A DNA stretch of 64,000 nt from Microbacterium sp. Marseille-Q6648 (lineage in GTDB: Bacteria > Actinomycetota > Actinomycetes > Actinomycetales > Microbacteriaceae), in assembly GCF_943181415.1 (NCBI RefSeq), contig NZ_CALPBZ010000001.1:682001-746000 (forward strand). The letters run 5' to 3'. Below the pieces are notes generated by a model, which saw only the letters and a list, made by a program, of their open reading frames with translations, did not search any database and was not told the DNA's origin. This document shows positions 27,691-36,283 of the stretch, in pieces. Position 1 is the stretch's first letter. The number at the start of each line of letters is the position of its first letter. The translations under genes were made by a program, and so were the position numbers.

Positions 27691-28677
27691 CTAGGGTTCG
27701 AGCTCCTGGAAAAGAGTCAGCTGCAGATCGGCCGGGCCGCGCAGACGCGCGTTCATCGACCGCCACGGCGTCTCGCGCGGCTGCGCTTCGACGGCGGCGC
27801 CGCCGGCGACGAGACGGCGGACGGCCGCCTCGGTGTCGCCGACCTCCAGCGCCAGCCGGATCCGGTCGCTCGCTCCGCCGTCCGTTTCCACGCGGTCGAT
27901 GAAGTCCACCTGCGCGCTGTTGGCGATCTCGAGCGTGGCGCGACCGGCGTCGAGAATGGCCACGCGCGCGCCGCCTTCCGCCTCATAGGCCTCGGCCTGC
28001 GGCATCCCGACCACGTCGCGGTAGAACGACAGAGCCTCGTCGAACCGGTCGGCGCGCACGACCACCCGCAGCTGCCGCACCGCGCCGGCGCGAGGCAGTG
28101 CCGGGACGCCGGATGCCGCGTCCGCGGCGCGCGCCAGGAACCGCTCGAGCGAGGTGACACCGGCGCCGTCGTGCGCCCACGCTTCGAGGGAGGCCAGGAC
28201 CGCGCCGCCCCAGGCCGCGCCCGCCACGTCGGCGTGGAGGCGGTCGGCACCCGCCCGCGCGAGGCGCTCGGCCACCGCGCGCGCGATGCGCGCCCGTCGC
28301 AGCGCCGCCTCTCCTGCCAGCTCGTCCGCCAGACCCATAGCGGTGGCGTTGACGATCGCGAGCGCCAGGGTGTCGGGGGCGAAGTCTGCGCCGAGGGCGA
28401 TGACGGCGGCCCGGACGTCGGTGGCGGCATCCGGCTCCACGTCGTCGGCGAGGCGCGCCTCGAGCACGCCCAGTCGGTCGTCCAGACCCGCCCACAGGAT
28501 GTCGGACTTGGCGCCGAAGTAATTGAAGAAGCTGGAGCGACTCACGCCCGCCCGTCGGGTGATGTCGGTGATGGAGGTCGCGTCGTAGCCCCGCTCGAGG
28601 AAGAGCTCGCACGCTGCCTCGGCGAGCATCTCGCGCGACGAGGCGCGTGGGCGTCCGCGCTTGGCCCCGGTGTCCAC
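27691..28677 (-). CDS. TetR-family regulator fused to a VOC (glyoxalase-fold) domain
   Basis: A 328-aa two-domain protein. Residues ~1-195 are TetR-like: the N-terminal helix-turn-helix is ATSITDITRRAGVSRSSFFN, followed by the YFGAKSDILWAGL segment. Residues ~205-328 are a VOC domain as in glyoxalase/bleomycin-resistance proteins (LRVVVRADRFDEALSFYRD, DVVGMPQAEAYE, RLALEVGDTEAAVRRL, LRGPADLQLTLFQE). The frame is continuous with no sign of a frameshift. The VOC part may sense or detoxify the ligand. The target is unknown, though divergent lipB, 104 bp away, is the obvious neighbour to test. GRPRASSREMLAEAA near the N-terminus is typical of TetR proteins. Confidence 0.85.
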   Translation of the reverse strand: MDTGAKRGRPRASSREMLAEAACELFLERGYDATSITDITRRAGVSRSSFFNYFGAKSDILWAGLDDRLGVLEARLADDVEPDAATDVRAAVIALGADFAPDTLALAIVNATAMGLADELAGEAALRRARIARAVAERLARAGADRLHADVAGAAWGGAVLASLEAWAHDGAGVTSLERFLARAADAASGVPALPRAGAVRQLRVVVRADRFDEALSFYRDVVGMPQAEAYEAEGGARVAILDAGRATLEIANSAQVDFIDRVETDGGASDRIRLALEVGDTEAAVRRLVAGGAAVEAQPRETPWRSMNARLRGPADLQLTLFQELEP

Positions 28678-28781
28678 TCCTTCACCCTAGCGACACGCGT
28701 CGGAGGCATGGGGAGCCGGATCACGCCCGGTGACGTAATCTTGGACGCGATCCAGAAAGTCGCCACAAGCGAAGGGCCGTC

Positions 28782-29420
28782 ATGATGCAGATCGAGACCG
28801 TCGGGCTCTCCCCCGACGTCGTGCCGTACCAGGAGGGGTGGGATCTGCAACGACGGATCCATGCCGAGGTCGTCGCCGGGTCCCGGCCCGACACGCTGCT
28901 GCTGCTGGAGCATGAGGCGGTGTACACCGCGGGCAGGCGCACCGCCGCGCACGAGCGCCCGACCGACGGCACGCCCGTGATCGACGTCGATCGCGGCGGC
29001 AAGATCACGTGGCACGGACCCGGCCAGCTCGTCGGCTACCCGATCGTCCGGCTCCCCGAGCCCGTCGACGTCGTCGCGCACGTGCGCCGCCTCGAGCGGC
29101 TCCTCATCGACGCGCTCGGCGCGCACGGGGTGGACGGCTACCAGGTCGACGGGCGCAGCGGCGTGTGGGTCAAGCGCCCGCTGTCCGAGGACAAGGTGGC
29201 TGCGATCGGCGTCCGCGTGGAACGGGGAGTCACGATGCACGGGTTCGCGGTCAACTGCGACAACAGCCTCGCCGGCTTCGGCGGCATCGTCCCGTGCGGC
29301 ATCACCGACGCGGGTGTGACGACCGTCAGCGAGGTGGTCGGCCTCACGGTGACGCCGCGCGACCTCCTCCCCACCGTCTCTGCGGTCTTCGCCGCCGAGT
29401 ACGCGGGGGTGGCGGCATGA
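28782..29420 (+). CDS. lipB: Lipoyl(octanoyl) transferase
   Basis: A 212-aa octanoyltransferase that moves octanoate from acyl carrier protein to lipoyl domains. Motifs: [17 protein letters not shown], the catalytic Lys in [17 protein letters not shown] and the catalytic Cys in GGIVPCGI. Tandem ATGs at 28782 and 28785 are both possible. The stop overlaps the lipA ATG (ATGA), so lipB and lipA are coupled. Confidence 0.95.
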   Translation: MMQIETVGLSPDVVPYQEGWDLQRRIHAEVVAGSRPDTLLLLEHEAVYTAGRRTAAHERPTDGTPVIDVDRGGKITWHGPGQLVGYPIVRLPEPVDVVAHVRRLERLLIDALGAHGVDGYQVDGRSGVWVKRPLSEDKVAAIGVRVERGVTMHGFAVNCDNSLAGFGGIVPCGITDAGVTTVSEVVGLTVTPRDLLPTVSAVFAAEYAGVAA

Positions 29421-30436
29421 GCGCGTGCGGCACACCCGTGTCCGGTCCTGCGGCCGCACCCGAGGGGCGGCGGATGCTGCGACTGGAGGTCCGCAACGCC
29501 CAGACGCCCATCGAGCGCAAGCCCGAGTGGATCAAGACGCGCGCGAAGATGGGCCCCGAGTACCAGGCGCTGCACTCGCTGGTGAAGACCGAGGACCTGC
29601 ACACCGTCTGCCAGGAGGCGGGCTGCCCCAACATCTACGAGTGCTGGGAGGATCGCGAGGCGACCTTCCTCATCGGCGGCTCGCAGTGCACGCGACGGTG
29701 CGACTTCTGTCAGATCGACACCGGCAAGCCCGCCGACTACGACATCGACGAGCCGCGCCGCGTGGCCGAGAGCGTCGAGCGGATGCAGCTGCGCTACGCC
29801 ACGGTCACCGGCGTCGCGCGCGACGACCTGCCCGATGGCGGCGCGTGGCTCCACGCCGAGACGGTGCGTCAGATCCACGAGCGCAACCCCCGCACGGGCG
29901 TGGAGATCCTCGCGACCGACTTCAACGGCGAGCCCACTCTGCTGGACGAGGTGTTCGACAGCCGGCCCGAGGTGTTCGCGCACAACGTCGAGACCGTGCC
30001 GCGGATCTTCAAGCGCATCCGCCCGGCATTCCGGTACGACCGCTCGCTGGGCGTCCTGACCCGCGCCCGCGCGGCGGGACTCATCACAAAGTCGAACCTC
30101 ATCCTCGGGATGGGCGAGACACCGGAGGAGGTCGTCCAGGCACTGCAGGACCTCCACGACGCCGGAACCGACATCATCACGATCACGCAGTACCTGCGTC
30201 CCACCCCCCGCCACCTCCCGGTGGATCGCTGGGTGAAGCCGCAGGAGTTCGTCGAGTTCAAGGACGAGGCCGAGCGCATCGGCTTCCTCGGGGTGCTCGC
30301 CGGACCGCTGGTGCGGTCGTCGTACCGCGCCGGGCGGCTGTGGGCGCAGTCCATGATGTCGAAGGGCCGCGAGATCCCGCCGCACCTGGCCCATATCGCC
30401 GAGGGGGTCGACAGCGGATTCGCTCAGGCGGTGTGA
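29417..30436 (+). CDS. lipA: Lipoyl synthase
   Basis: A 339-aa radical SAM enzyme that inserts two sulfurs into octanoyl groups. The auxiliary cluster ligands are in [13 protein letters not shown] (C-x4-C-x5-C), the radical SAM triad in CTRRCDFC, and the C-terminal Ser ligand in the [11 protein letters not shown] region. The ATG at 29417 overlaps the lipB stop; the frame is open further upstream inside lipB only. An N-terminal extension of ~25 residues precedes the conserved part. Confidence 0.96.
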   Translation: MSACGTPVSGPAAAPEGRRMLRLEVRNAQTPIERKPEWIKTRAKMGPEYQALHSLVKTEDLHTVCQEAGCPNIYECWEDREATFLIGGSQCTRRCDFCQIDTGKPADYDIDEPRRVAESVERMQLRYATVTGVARDDLPDGGAWLHAETVRQIHERNPRTGVEILATDFNGEPTLLDEVFDSRPEVFAHNVETVPRIFKRIRPAFRYDRSLGVLTRARAAGLITKSNLILGMGETPEEVVQALQDLHDAGTDIITITQYLRPTPRHLPVDRWVKPQEFVEFKDEAERIGFLGVLAGPLVRSSYRAGRLWAQSMMSKGREIPPHLAHIAEGVDSGFAQAV

Positions 30437-30459
30437 TCGCCGGAGCGTCCAGGGGCCCG

Positions 30460-30960
30460 TCAGTCGGCGCTCGTGACCGAGAGCACGGCACCGTCCGAGC
30501 CCAGGTTCACCAGCAGCACGTCGTCGGCGGCATCCGGGTCGAGCGCGTACTCGAGCACGGCGAAGGGATCCTCGCCGCCGTGCTCGTCCGCGAGGATCGT
30601 CATGCTCATCAGCTGAAGCGACCGGATGACATCGATGTGCACGTCGCCCGAGATGTCGACCAGCACGTCCTCGATCTCTTCACCCATCGCCTCCTGCTGC
30701 TGCAGGATGTACTCGGTCACCTCGCTCGTGCGATCGCTGAGCTCGTCGACCATGGCGTTGCGGGCGCTGAGGTCGATCGCCTCGATCGCCGAGATGAGTC
30801 CTGCGGCGACATCCAGCGCCGCCGCCGAGACGTCGTCCTGATCGGGCGCCGTCAGATCGACCGTGACGGACTGATCGCCCAGCTCTACGTTCTCGGACCA
30901 GAAGATCGATCCGTCGGGCCCTGATTCCAGAAGTCCGAAATAGTCGTGCTCGATCGCCAT
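30460..30960 (-). CDS. DUF2004 domain protein
   Basis: A 166-aa acidic protein matching the DUF2004 type (starts MAIEHDYFGLLESGPDGSIF, later VDISGDVHIDVIRSLQLMSM). No catalytic residues, signal peptide or membrane segment were identified. It converges with lipA and precedes ftsY on the same strand with a 69-bp gap. Function is unknown. Confidence 0.75.
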   Translation of the reverse strand: MAIEHDYFGLLESGPDGSIFWSENVELGDQSVTVDLTAPDQDDVSAAALDVAAGLISAIEAIDLSARNAMVDELSDRTSEVTEYILQQQEAMGEEIEDVLVDISGDVHIDVIRSLQLMSMTILADEHGGEDPFAVLEYALDPDAADDVLLVNLGSDGAVLSVTSAD

Positions 30961-31029
30961 TCCCCCATGAAACCAGCCCCGGCGGCGCCGCGATAGCCCC
31001 GCGCGGGCGTGGCGCCGATCCCGGTTCGA

Positions 31030-31902
31030 TCAGTCGACCAGAGCCGCCGCGAAGACGTGCGGCGTGAAGCCGGTGAGGTCGCCGATCCCCTCGCCCTGGC
31101 CGAGGAGCTTCACCGGGATCCCGGTCTTCTCCTGCACCGCCAGGACGAATCCGCCCTTCGCTGACCCGTCCAGCTTGGTGAGCACGAGACCGGTCACGCC
31201 GGCGTGCTCGAGGAACGCCTGCGCCTGCATCACGCCGTTCTGGCCGGTGGTGGCGTCCAGCACCAGCAGGACCTCGCTGATGGGAGCCTGCTTCTCGATG
31301 ACGCGGCGGATCTTGGTGAGCTCGTCCATGAGCCCGCCCTTGGTGTGAAGGCGTCCGGCCGTGTCGACGAGCACGATCTCGGTTCCGGTCCGCTTGGCGT
31401 AGTCGATGGTCTGGAAGGCGACGGACGCCGGGTCCTGGCCTTCCTGCTGGGGCCGTACGATCGCGGCGCCGCCCCGCTCGGCCCACGTCGCCAGCTGGTC
31501 CACGGCCGCGGCGCGGAACGTGTCGGCCGCCCCCACCACGACCGAGCGGCCGTAACGCTGCAGGAACTTCGCGAACTTCCCGATGGTGGTGGTCTTGCCG
31601 ACGCCGTTGACGCCGACGACGAGGACGACCGCGGGTCGCTCCGAGAGGCGCAGCGTCGTGTCGAACTTGGCGAAGTGCTCCTCGAGCGTCTCTCGCAGCA
31701 TGCGCTGGAGGTCGCGGGGATCGGTCGTGCGGAACCGCTCGACCTTCTCTCGCAGCTCGTCGATGATGCGTTCGGTGATGTCCGGGCCGAAGTCGGCGGT
31801 CAGCAGCGCCGTCTCGAGGTCGTCCCACGTGGTCTCGTCGATGGTCGGCTTGACGAACATCCCGCGCAGGGCGCGGCCGAGCGACCAGGAGCTTTCAGCC
31901 AT
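31030..31902 (-). CDS. ftsY: SRP receptor GTPase FtsY
   Basis: A 290-aa SRP receptor that docks Ffh-ribosome complexes at the membrane. It consists almost only of the NG domain: GVNGVGKTTTIGKFAKFL (P-loop), DTAGRLHTKGGLMDEL, TKLDGSAKGGFVLAV and GQGEGIGDLTGFTP. The long acidic A domain of E. coli is missing, which is normal in many actinobacteria. 16 nt after smc on the same strand. Confidence 0.96.
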   Translation of the reverse strand: MAESSWSLGRALRGMFVKPTIDETTWDDLETALLTADFGPDITERIIDELREKVERFRTTDPRDLQRMLRETLEEHFAKFDTTLRLSERPAVVLVVGVNGVGKTTTIGKFAKFLQRYGRSVVVGAADTFRAAAVDQLATWAERGGAAIVRPQQEGQDPASVAFQTIDYAKRTGTEIVLVDTAGRLHTKGGLMDELTKIRRVIEKQAPISEVLLVLDATTGQNGVMQAQAFLEHAGVTGLVLTKLDGSAKGGFVLAVQEKTGIPVKLLGQGEGIGDLTGFTPHVFAAALVD

Positions 31903-31918
31903 GCCTCCAGCCTATGGC

Positions 31919-34900
31919 TCAGGCGCCCGCGTGCTCGCGCACGCGCTGCCCCACCACCGCGGACACGCCGTCCTGCCGCATCGACACGCCGTACAGCGCG
32001 TCGGCGATCTCCATCGTCCGCTTCTGATGCGTGATGACGATGAGCTGGCTGCTCTCCCTCAGCTGCTCGAAGACGCCGAGCAGGCGACCGAGATTGGCGT
32101 CGTCGAGAGCGGCCTCGACCTCGTCGAGGATGTAGAACGGGCTCGGCCGCGCCTTGAAGATGGCGGTCAGCAGCGCGACCGCCGCGAGCGATCTCTCGCC
32201 GCCCGACAGCAGCGAGAGCCGTTCGATCTTCTTCCCGACGGGGCGGACGGCGACCTCGATACCCGTGGTGAGCGGATTGTCGGGGTCGGTGAGCGAAATG
32301 CTCCCGGTCCCCCCGGGGAACAGAATGGGGAAGACCTCGCCGAAGGCGACGCGGGTGTCTTCGAACGCCGCGAGGAAGATCGTCTGCATCCGCTCGTCGA
32401 GTTCGTCGATGATCGTCAGCAGATCCTTACGCGTCTGGGTGAGGTCGGCGAGCTGCTCGGTGAGGAACGCGTGACGCTGCTCGAGCGCGGCGAACTCCTC
32501 CAGCGCCAGCGGGTTGACTCGGCCGAGCTGCACCAGCTTGCGCTCCGCGTCCTGCAGTCGTCGACGCGCGGCGGCGCGATCGAAGGGTAGGGATGCTTCA
32601 TCCACCGCGCCTTCCTCTGGCGCATCTTCCGCCGGAACAGGCTGATCGGGGCCATATTCCGAAATCAGAATAGTTTCGTCGAGGCCCAGCTCGGACTGCA
32701 CTCTCTCGAGGAGACCCGTGACGTGGAGCCGCTTCTCGTGGATCTTCAGCTCCAGCCCGTGGACGCTCTCGGTGAGCGCGGCCAGGCGCTCGCGGGCGGA
32801 CGTCTCCTGCGCGCGCAGACGCGAGAGCTCCGCGGTGATGGCGGTGCGCGCGCTCTCGCGCGCGGTCAGCTCGACCCGGGCCTGCGACACCGAGCGGTCG
32901 ACCGAATCCAGCACGGCCGGCAGCTGAGCCAGCACGCCCTCGGCCACGTCGCGCTGCGCCCGGCGGATCACCGCGCGACGCTCGGCCTCCGCGGCAGCCT
33001 CGCGCTCGCGCTCGCGCTGGCGCTGCATCTGCACGACGCGCGCTTCCTCGGCGCGGATGCGCTCCCGCATCGTCTCGACGTCCAGTCGCGTGCGCATCTC
33101 TGCGTCGCGAGCGGCCTCGAGCGCTTCCAGAAGCCCCTCCCTCGCCGACGCGTCGAGAATCGGCCGCGGCGCTTCGAGTGCGGACGTCAGCCGATCCTGC
33201 GCGACGCGTGCCGACGCTGCCGCTTCGTCGACGGCGGCCCGCGCCTGCGCCAGCCCGGCTTCGAGCCGCTCGCACTCGGCGATCGCCGCCTCGTGGCGCA
33301 CCGTCGCGCGGTTCACCTGCTCGGCGTGCGCGGCGAGGGCGGCATCGAACGAGCGCAGGGTGTGCAACGCCGTCTTCGTGCGCTCGCGAGCGGACGTCAG
33401 CTCGGACGAGGCGTCTGTCAGCCCCTCCCGGAGGGAATCGACGACGACGGCGAGCTCGTCGCGCCGCTCGGCGGCGGCATCCCGCTCTGCGGCCAGCTCC
33501 AGTCTGGATCTCGACGACCCCGTCCCGGCGCGGACGGTCCGTGCGGTGCAGACCTCTCCCGCGCGGGTGACCACCGTCGGATGCCGGCCGGCAGCGGCTT
33601 CGACGTCGATCGCGCGCCGCGCCTCGGTCAGATCCTCGGCGATGTAGACGCCCGCGAGGATCGCGGAGATCCCCGTGGGACCGGCCACGACATCCCGAGC
33701 AGCGGTCAGGCCCGATACCGCGGCCGGCTCCGGTGCGACGCCGGCGGTGGCGGCGGGGTCCGGCGCATCGGCGATCACGACATCGACCACGCCGAGCTCT
33801 GCGGTGCGAAGCTCCTCCGCCAGCCCGAACGCGTCCTCAGCGCCGTCGACCAGCACTCCCTCGGCCAGCGTGCCGAGAACAGCGGCGATCGCCGCTTCGA
33901 ATCCGGCATCCACCTGCACGGCGTCCGAGACGAGCCCGCGCACACCGGCCCGGCCCTCGGCCAGCACGACGGCCGCCGCGCTCTTGACCTCCAGGGCGCG
34001 GGACAGGGCTGCGGTCTGGGCGGTGAGCGCTTCGACCTCGCGCTCGGCCGCGTGCAGTCGTTCCCGCAACGACGCGACCGTCCCCTCCGCCTTCGTCGCG
34101 TCCCGCTGGGCGCGCTCGTAGTCGGCCGCGTGCTCGGCGGAAGAGCCCTCCGGCACGAGGTCGGGATTCACGCCGTCCACATCGGCTTCGGCCTCGGCCC
34201 TGCGTGCGAGGGCCGCGTCCAGCGCCTTCTGCTGGCGTGCGACCGCAGCCTCGACGGCGGCGAGAGCGGATGCCGCGGCCTCGGCCGTTCCTCGCAGAGC
34301 GGTGAGGCGCATGTCGTGCTCGGAGACGAGGGCGCTCTGGGCGGCGATGTCGGAATCGAGCGCGTCGAGTTCGGCACGGGCGCGCATCACGTCCCGAGCG
34401 GCGTCGGCCGCGGCATCCTGCGCACCGCCGAGAGCCGTCGACAGCTCATCGACCTCGGCGCGCGCGTCGTCGATCATCCCCTGCGACACGGTCGTGCGCT
34501 CGACGCGGTCGTCGTCATCGTTGTCGGTCAGGAGCGCCAGGCGCTGGCCGGCGAGGTTGTACAGGGCCCGAAGGCGCTCCTGCGCGCGCTCGAGCCCGAA
34601 CGCGACCCGCCGGGCGTCGTCGACCGCCTCGGACCTCTGCTCCGCCTCGAGTCGCTCGATCGCGCCCCGCGCGTTGGAGAGCTGGTCCTGCAGCACCATG
34701 CGCTCCGCGTGGCGCTCCTGCTCGTTGCGGGCATGGTCGGCCAGCTCAGCCCGCAGGGTGACGAGGTCGTCCGCGAGCAGCCGTGCCTTCGCGTCGCGGA
34801 CGACCGCGGCGATCGTGGCCGCCTCGCGAGCGATCTCGGCCTGGCGGCCCAGCGGCTTCAGCTGCCGGCGCAGTTCCCCCGCGAGGTCGCTCAGCCGGGT

Positions 34901-35464
34901 GAGGTTGGCCTCCATCGCCTCGAGCTTGCGCAGCGTCTTCTCTTTGCGGCGCCGGTGCTTGAGGATGCCCGCGGCCTCTTCGATGAAGCCGCGCCGGTCC
35001 TCGGGTGTGGCCTGGAGGACGCTGTCCAGCCGCCCCTGTCCCACGATGACGTGCATCTCGCGACCGAGCCCCGAGTCGCTCAGCAGCTCCTGGACGTCGA
35101 GCAGGCGGCAGGTCTGCCCGTTGATGGCGTACTCGCTGGCGCCGTTGCGGAAGAGGGTCCGGCTGATGGTCACCTCGGCGTACTCGATCGGCAGGGCGCC
35201 GTCGGCGTTGTCGATGGTGAGCTGGACCTCGGCCCGCCCGAGGGGACCACGGGTCGCCGTCCCCGCGAAGATGACGTCCTCCATCTTGCCGCCGCGGAGG
35301 GTCTTCGCCCCCTGCTCCCCCATGACCCAGGCGAGCGCGTCGACGACGTTCGACTTGCCCGACCCGTTCGGCCCGACGATGCAGGTCACCCCGGGTTCGA
35401 GGGCGAAGGTCGTCGGCTGGGCGAACGACTTGAACCCTTTGAGCGTGACGCTCTTCAGGTGCAT
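31919..35464 (-). CDS. smc: Chromosome segregation protein SMC
   Basis: A 1181-aa condensin ATPase. N-terminal head with Walker A (GPNGSGKSNVVDALAW) and MGEQGAKTLRGGKMEDVIFA; two long Ala/Glu/Arg-rich coiled-coil arms; a hinge around residues 505-650 (VLAEGRAGVRGLVSDAVQVD); and a C-terminal head with LSGGERSLAAVALL and the Walker B YILDEVEAALDD. ATG at 35464. It is read away from the acetyltransferase cassette, whose promoter is about 130 bp upstream. Confidence 0.97.
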   Translation of the reverse strand: MHLKSVTLKGFKSFAQPTTFALEPGVTCIVGPNGSGKSNVVDALAWVMGEQGAKTLRGGKMEDVIFAGTATRGPLGRAEVQLTIDNADGALPIEYAEVTISRTLFRNGASEYAINGQTCRLLDVQELLSDSGLGREMHVIVGQGRLDSVLQATPEDRRGFIEEAAGILKHRRRKEKTLRKLEAMEANLTRLSDLAGELRRQLKPLGRQAEIAREAATIAAVVRDAKARLLADDLVTLRAELADHARNEQERHAERMVLQDQLSNARGAIERLEAEQRSEAVDDARRVAFGLERAQERLRALYNLAGQRLALLTDNDDDDRVERTTVSQGMIDDARAEVDELSTALGGAQDAAADAARDVMRARAELDALDSDIAAQSALVSEHDMRLTALRGTAEAAASALAAVEAAVARQQKALDAALARRAEAEADVDGVNPDLVPEGSSAEHAADYERAQRDATKAEGTVASLRERLHAAEREVEALTAQTAALSRALEVKSAAAVVLAEGRAGVRGLVSDAVQVDAGFEAAIAAVLGTLAEGVLVDGAEDAFGLAEELRTAELGVVDVVIADAPDPAATAGVAPEPAAVSGLTAARDVVAGPTGISAILAGVYIAEDLTEARRAIDVEAAAGRHPTVVTRAGEVCTARTVRAGTGSSRSRLELAAERDAAAERRDELAVVVDSLREGLTDASSELTSARERTKTALHTLRSFDAALAAHAEQVNRATVRHEAAIAECERLEAGLAQARAAVDEAAASARVAQDRLTSALEAPRPILDASAREGLLEALEAARDAEMRTRLDVETMRERIRAEEARVVQMQRQREREREAAAEAERRAVIRRAQRDVAEGVLAQLPAVLDSVDRSVSQARVELTARESARTAITAELSRLRAQETSARERLAALTESVHGLELKIHEKRLHVTGLLERVQSELGLDETILISEYGPDQPVPAEDAPEEGAVDEASLPFDRAAARRRLQDAERKLVQLGRVNPLALEEFAALEQRHAFLTEQLADLTQTRKDLLTIIDELDERMQTIFLAAFEDTRVAFGEVFPILFPGGTGSISLTDPDNPLTTGIEVAVRPVGKKIERLSLLSGGERSLAAVALLTAIFKARPSPFYILDEVEAALDDANLGRLLGVFEQLRESSQLIVITHQKRTMEIADALYGVSMRQDGVSAVVGQRVREHAGA

Positions 35465-35592
35465 GGGCGCGCCCTCCAGCCGGTCGATTACCGACCTACG
35501 CTACCCGAGCGCGAGGGCAGCGCCCGGATGCCGGGCCGCGCAGCGACCGACGCGCCGACACGCCCGGGAGATCAGGCAATCTGAGAAAGTCC

Positions 35593-35622
35593 TTGACGTA
35601 CGTCGCACCCTCGCGCTAATGT
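35593..35622 (+). promoter_or_regulatory. Consensus-like promoter of the micro-ORF/GNAT cassette
   Basis: TTGACG at 35593-35598 and TAATGT at 35617-35622 with an 18-nt spacer, a strong vegetative sigma-type promoter for a high-GC genome. Transcription would start near 35629, about 30 nt before the micro-ORF ATG. Confidence 0.75.
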
Positions 35623-35658
35623 CCTCACCGCGTCTGAAGTCGAGAAAGGAGGTCCCCG

Positions 35659-35769
35659 ATGGTGCTGATGAACCCCACCGGAGCGTTCGCTCCCGTTGCC
35701 CGTGTGTTCGCACTGGGGACCGACTCCTTCGACGTCTTCCCCGACGGTCGCGGCCACACCGCCTCCTGA
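35659..35769 (+). CDS. 36-codon micro-ORF, function unknown
   Basis: A 36-aa ORF (M-V-L-M-N-P-T-G start, G-H-T-A-S end) between the consensus promoter and the 84-aa gene. Its ATG is preceded by AGAAAGGAGG, one of the best ribosome sites in the window. The peptide has four Phe, three Asp, two Arg and no Cys, and is neither a signal peptide nor a membrane helix. It may be a short functional peptide, a modified-peptide precursor or a regulatory upstream ORF; nothing in it names a known family. The stop at 35767-35769 is followed within 9 nt by a structured region. Confidence 0.6.
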   Translation: MVLMNPTGAFAPVARVFALGTDSFDVFPDGRGHTAS

Positions 35770-35777
35770 CCCCCGCT

Positions 35778-35913
35778 GGGGAGAGCTCCGCCCGTCTTCG
35801 GGCGTGACATCCCGCGCCGCCGCCTCGGCACCCGAGGCTCTCGGCGACTCTCCCCGCCCTGTTCGCGTCGTGCTGCGGCACGGCACCTCCGCCCGAGCCT
35901 GTCCGGCTCGGGC
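35778..35913 (+). promoter_or_regulatory. Hairpin-rich leader between micro-ORF and 84-aa gene (possible three-way junction RNA)
   Basis: Outer stem GGGGAGAG (35778-35785) with CTCTCCCC (35848-35855) encloses two hairpins: CGCCCG-TCTT-CGGGCG (35789-35804) and GCCTCGG-CAC-CCGAGGC (35822-35838). A fourth hairpin, GCCCGAGCC with GGCTCGGGC (35891-35913), follows. All stems are perfect. There is no T run, so it is not an ordinary terminator. No known riboswitch class was recognised. Confidence 0.5.
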
Positions 35914-35945
35914 ACCTCACCACCTCACATCGGAAGAGATCCATC

Positions 35946-36200
35946 ATGAACACACTGCTCGCGCCGCAGCGCCCCTCGGGCATCCCCGATACGCTGCGGC
36001 TCCCCGGCCGCGACATCCGCGTCTCGCTGATCGACCGCCTCGCTCTGCGCATCGGTCTGCGTCTGCTCCTGTGGAGCACCCGCTCGCCGCGGCTCGCGGA
36101 CGACCGCGGACGACACGCCGAGATCCGGCGGACACTGGCCGCCAACGAAGCGCGCGAACGCGCGTATCTGCGCGAGGCCTTCCTCGCACCCCGGCCGTGA
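35946..36200 (+). CDS. Small basic protein of unknown function (84 aa)
   Basis: An 84-aa, Arg-rich protein (start MNTLLAPQRPSGIPDTLRLP). A central amphipathic segment SLIDRLALRIGLRLLLWS could lie on a membrane surface or form a short helix, and a charged helix-forming half follows (RRTLAANEARERAYLREAFL). No domain recognised. GGAAGAG lies about 9 nt upstream of the ATG. It follows the structured leader and precedes two acetyltransferases on the same strand, so it is probably part of that unit. Its start region resembles that of the next gene (both begin MNTL). Confidence 0.6.
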   Translation: MNTLLAPQRPSGIPDTLRLPGRDIRVSLIDRLALRIGLRLLLWSTRSPRLADDRGRHAEIRRTLAANEARERAYLREAFLAPRP

Positions 36201-36207
36201 CGGCCAC

Positions 36208-36243
36208 GGGGGTCGCCTTCCGGCTGCATGGACGGCGACCCCC
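36208..36243 (+). terminator. 10-bp hairpin between the 84-aa gene and the first GNAT gene
   Basis: GGGGGTCGCC (36208-36217) pairs perfectly with GGCGACCCCC (36234-36243) around a 16-nt loop. It starts 8 nt after the 84-aa stop and ends 40 nt before the next ATG. It could be a partial terminator or an mRNA-stabilising structure; no T run follows. Confidence 0.4.
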
Positions 36244-36283
36244 TCTCCCCCGCTTGCTCGATCAACCCGAGGACCCATCGATC

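Noticed and set aside
32723-35584. A 953-codon open frame opposite smc
   Set aside because: Shadow of the SMC coding strand; no domain, ribosome site or conservation signal.
35659-35769. Lasso or lanthipeptide precursor
   Set aside because: No Cys, no Gly followed by an acidic residue at ring positions 7-9, and no cyclase, protease or recognition-element gene nearby.
35778-35855. Glycine-riboswitch-like GGAGAG...CTCTC pairing
   Set aside because: The conserved internal GCCGAAGG-type core of that class is missing and downstream genes are not glycine-related.
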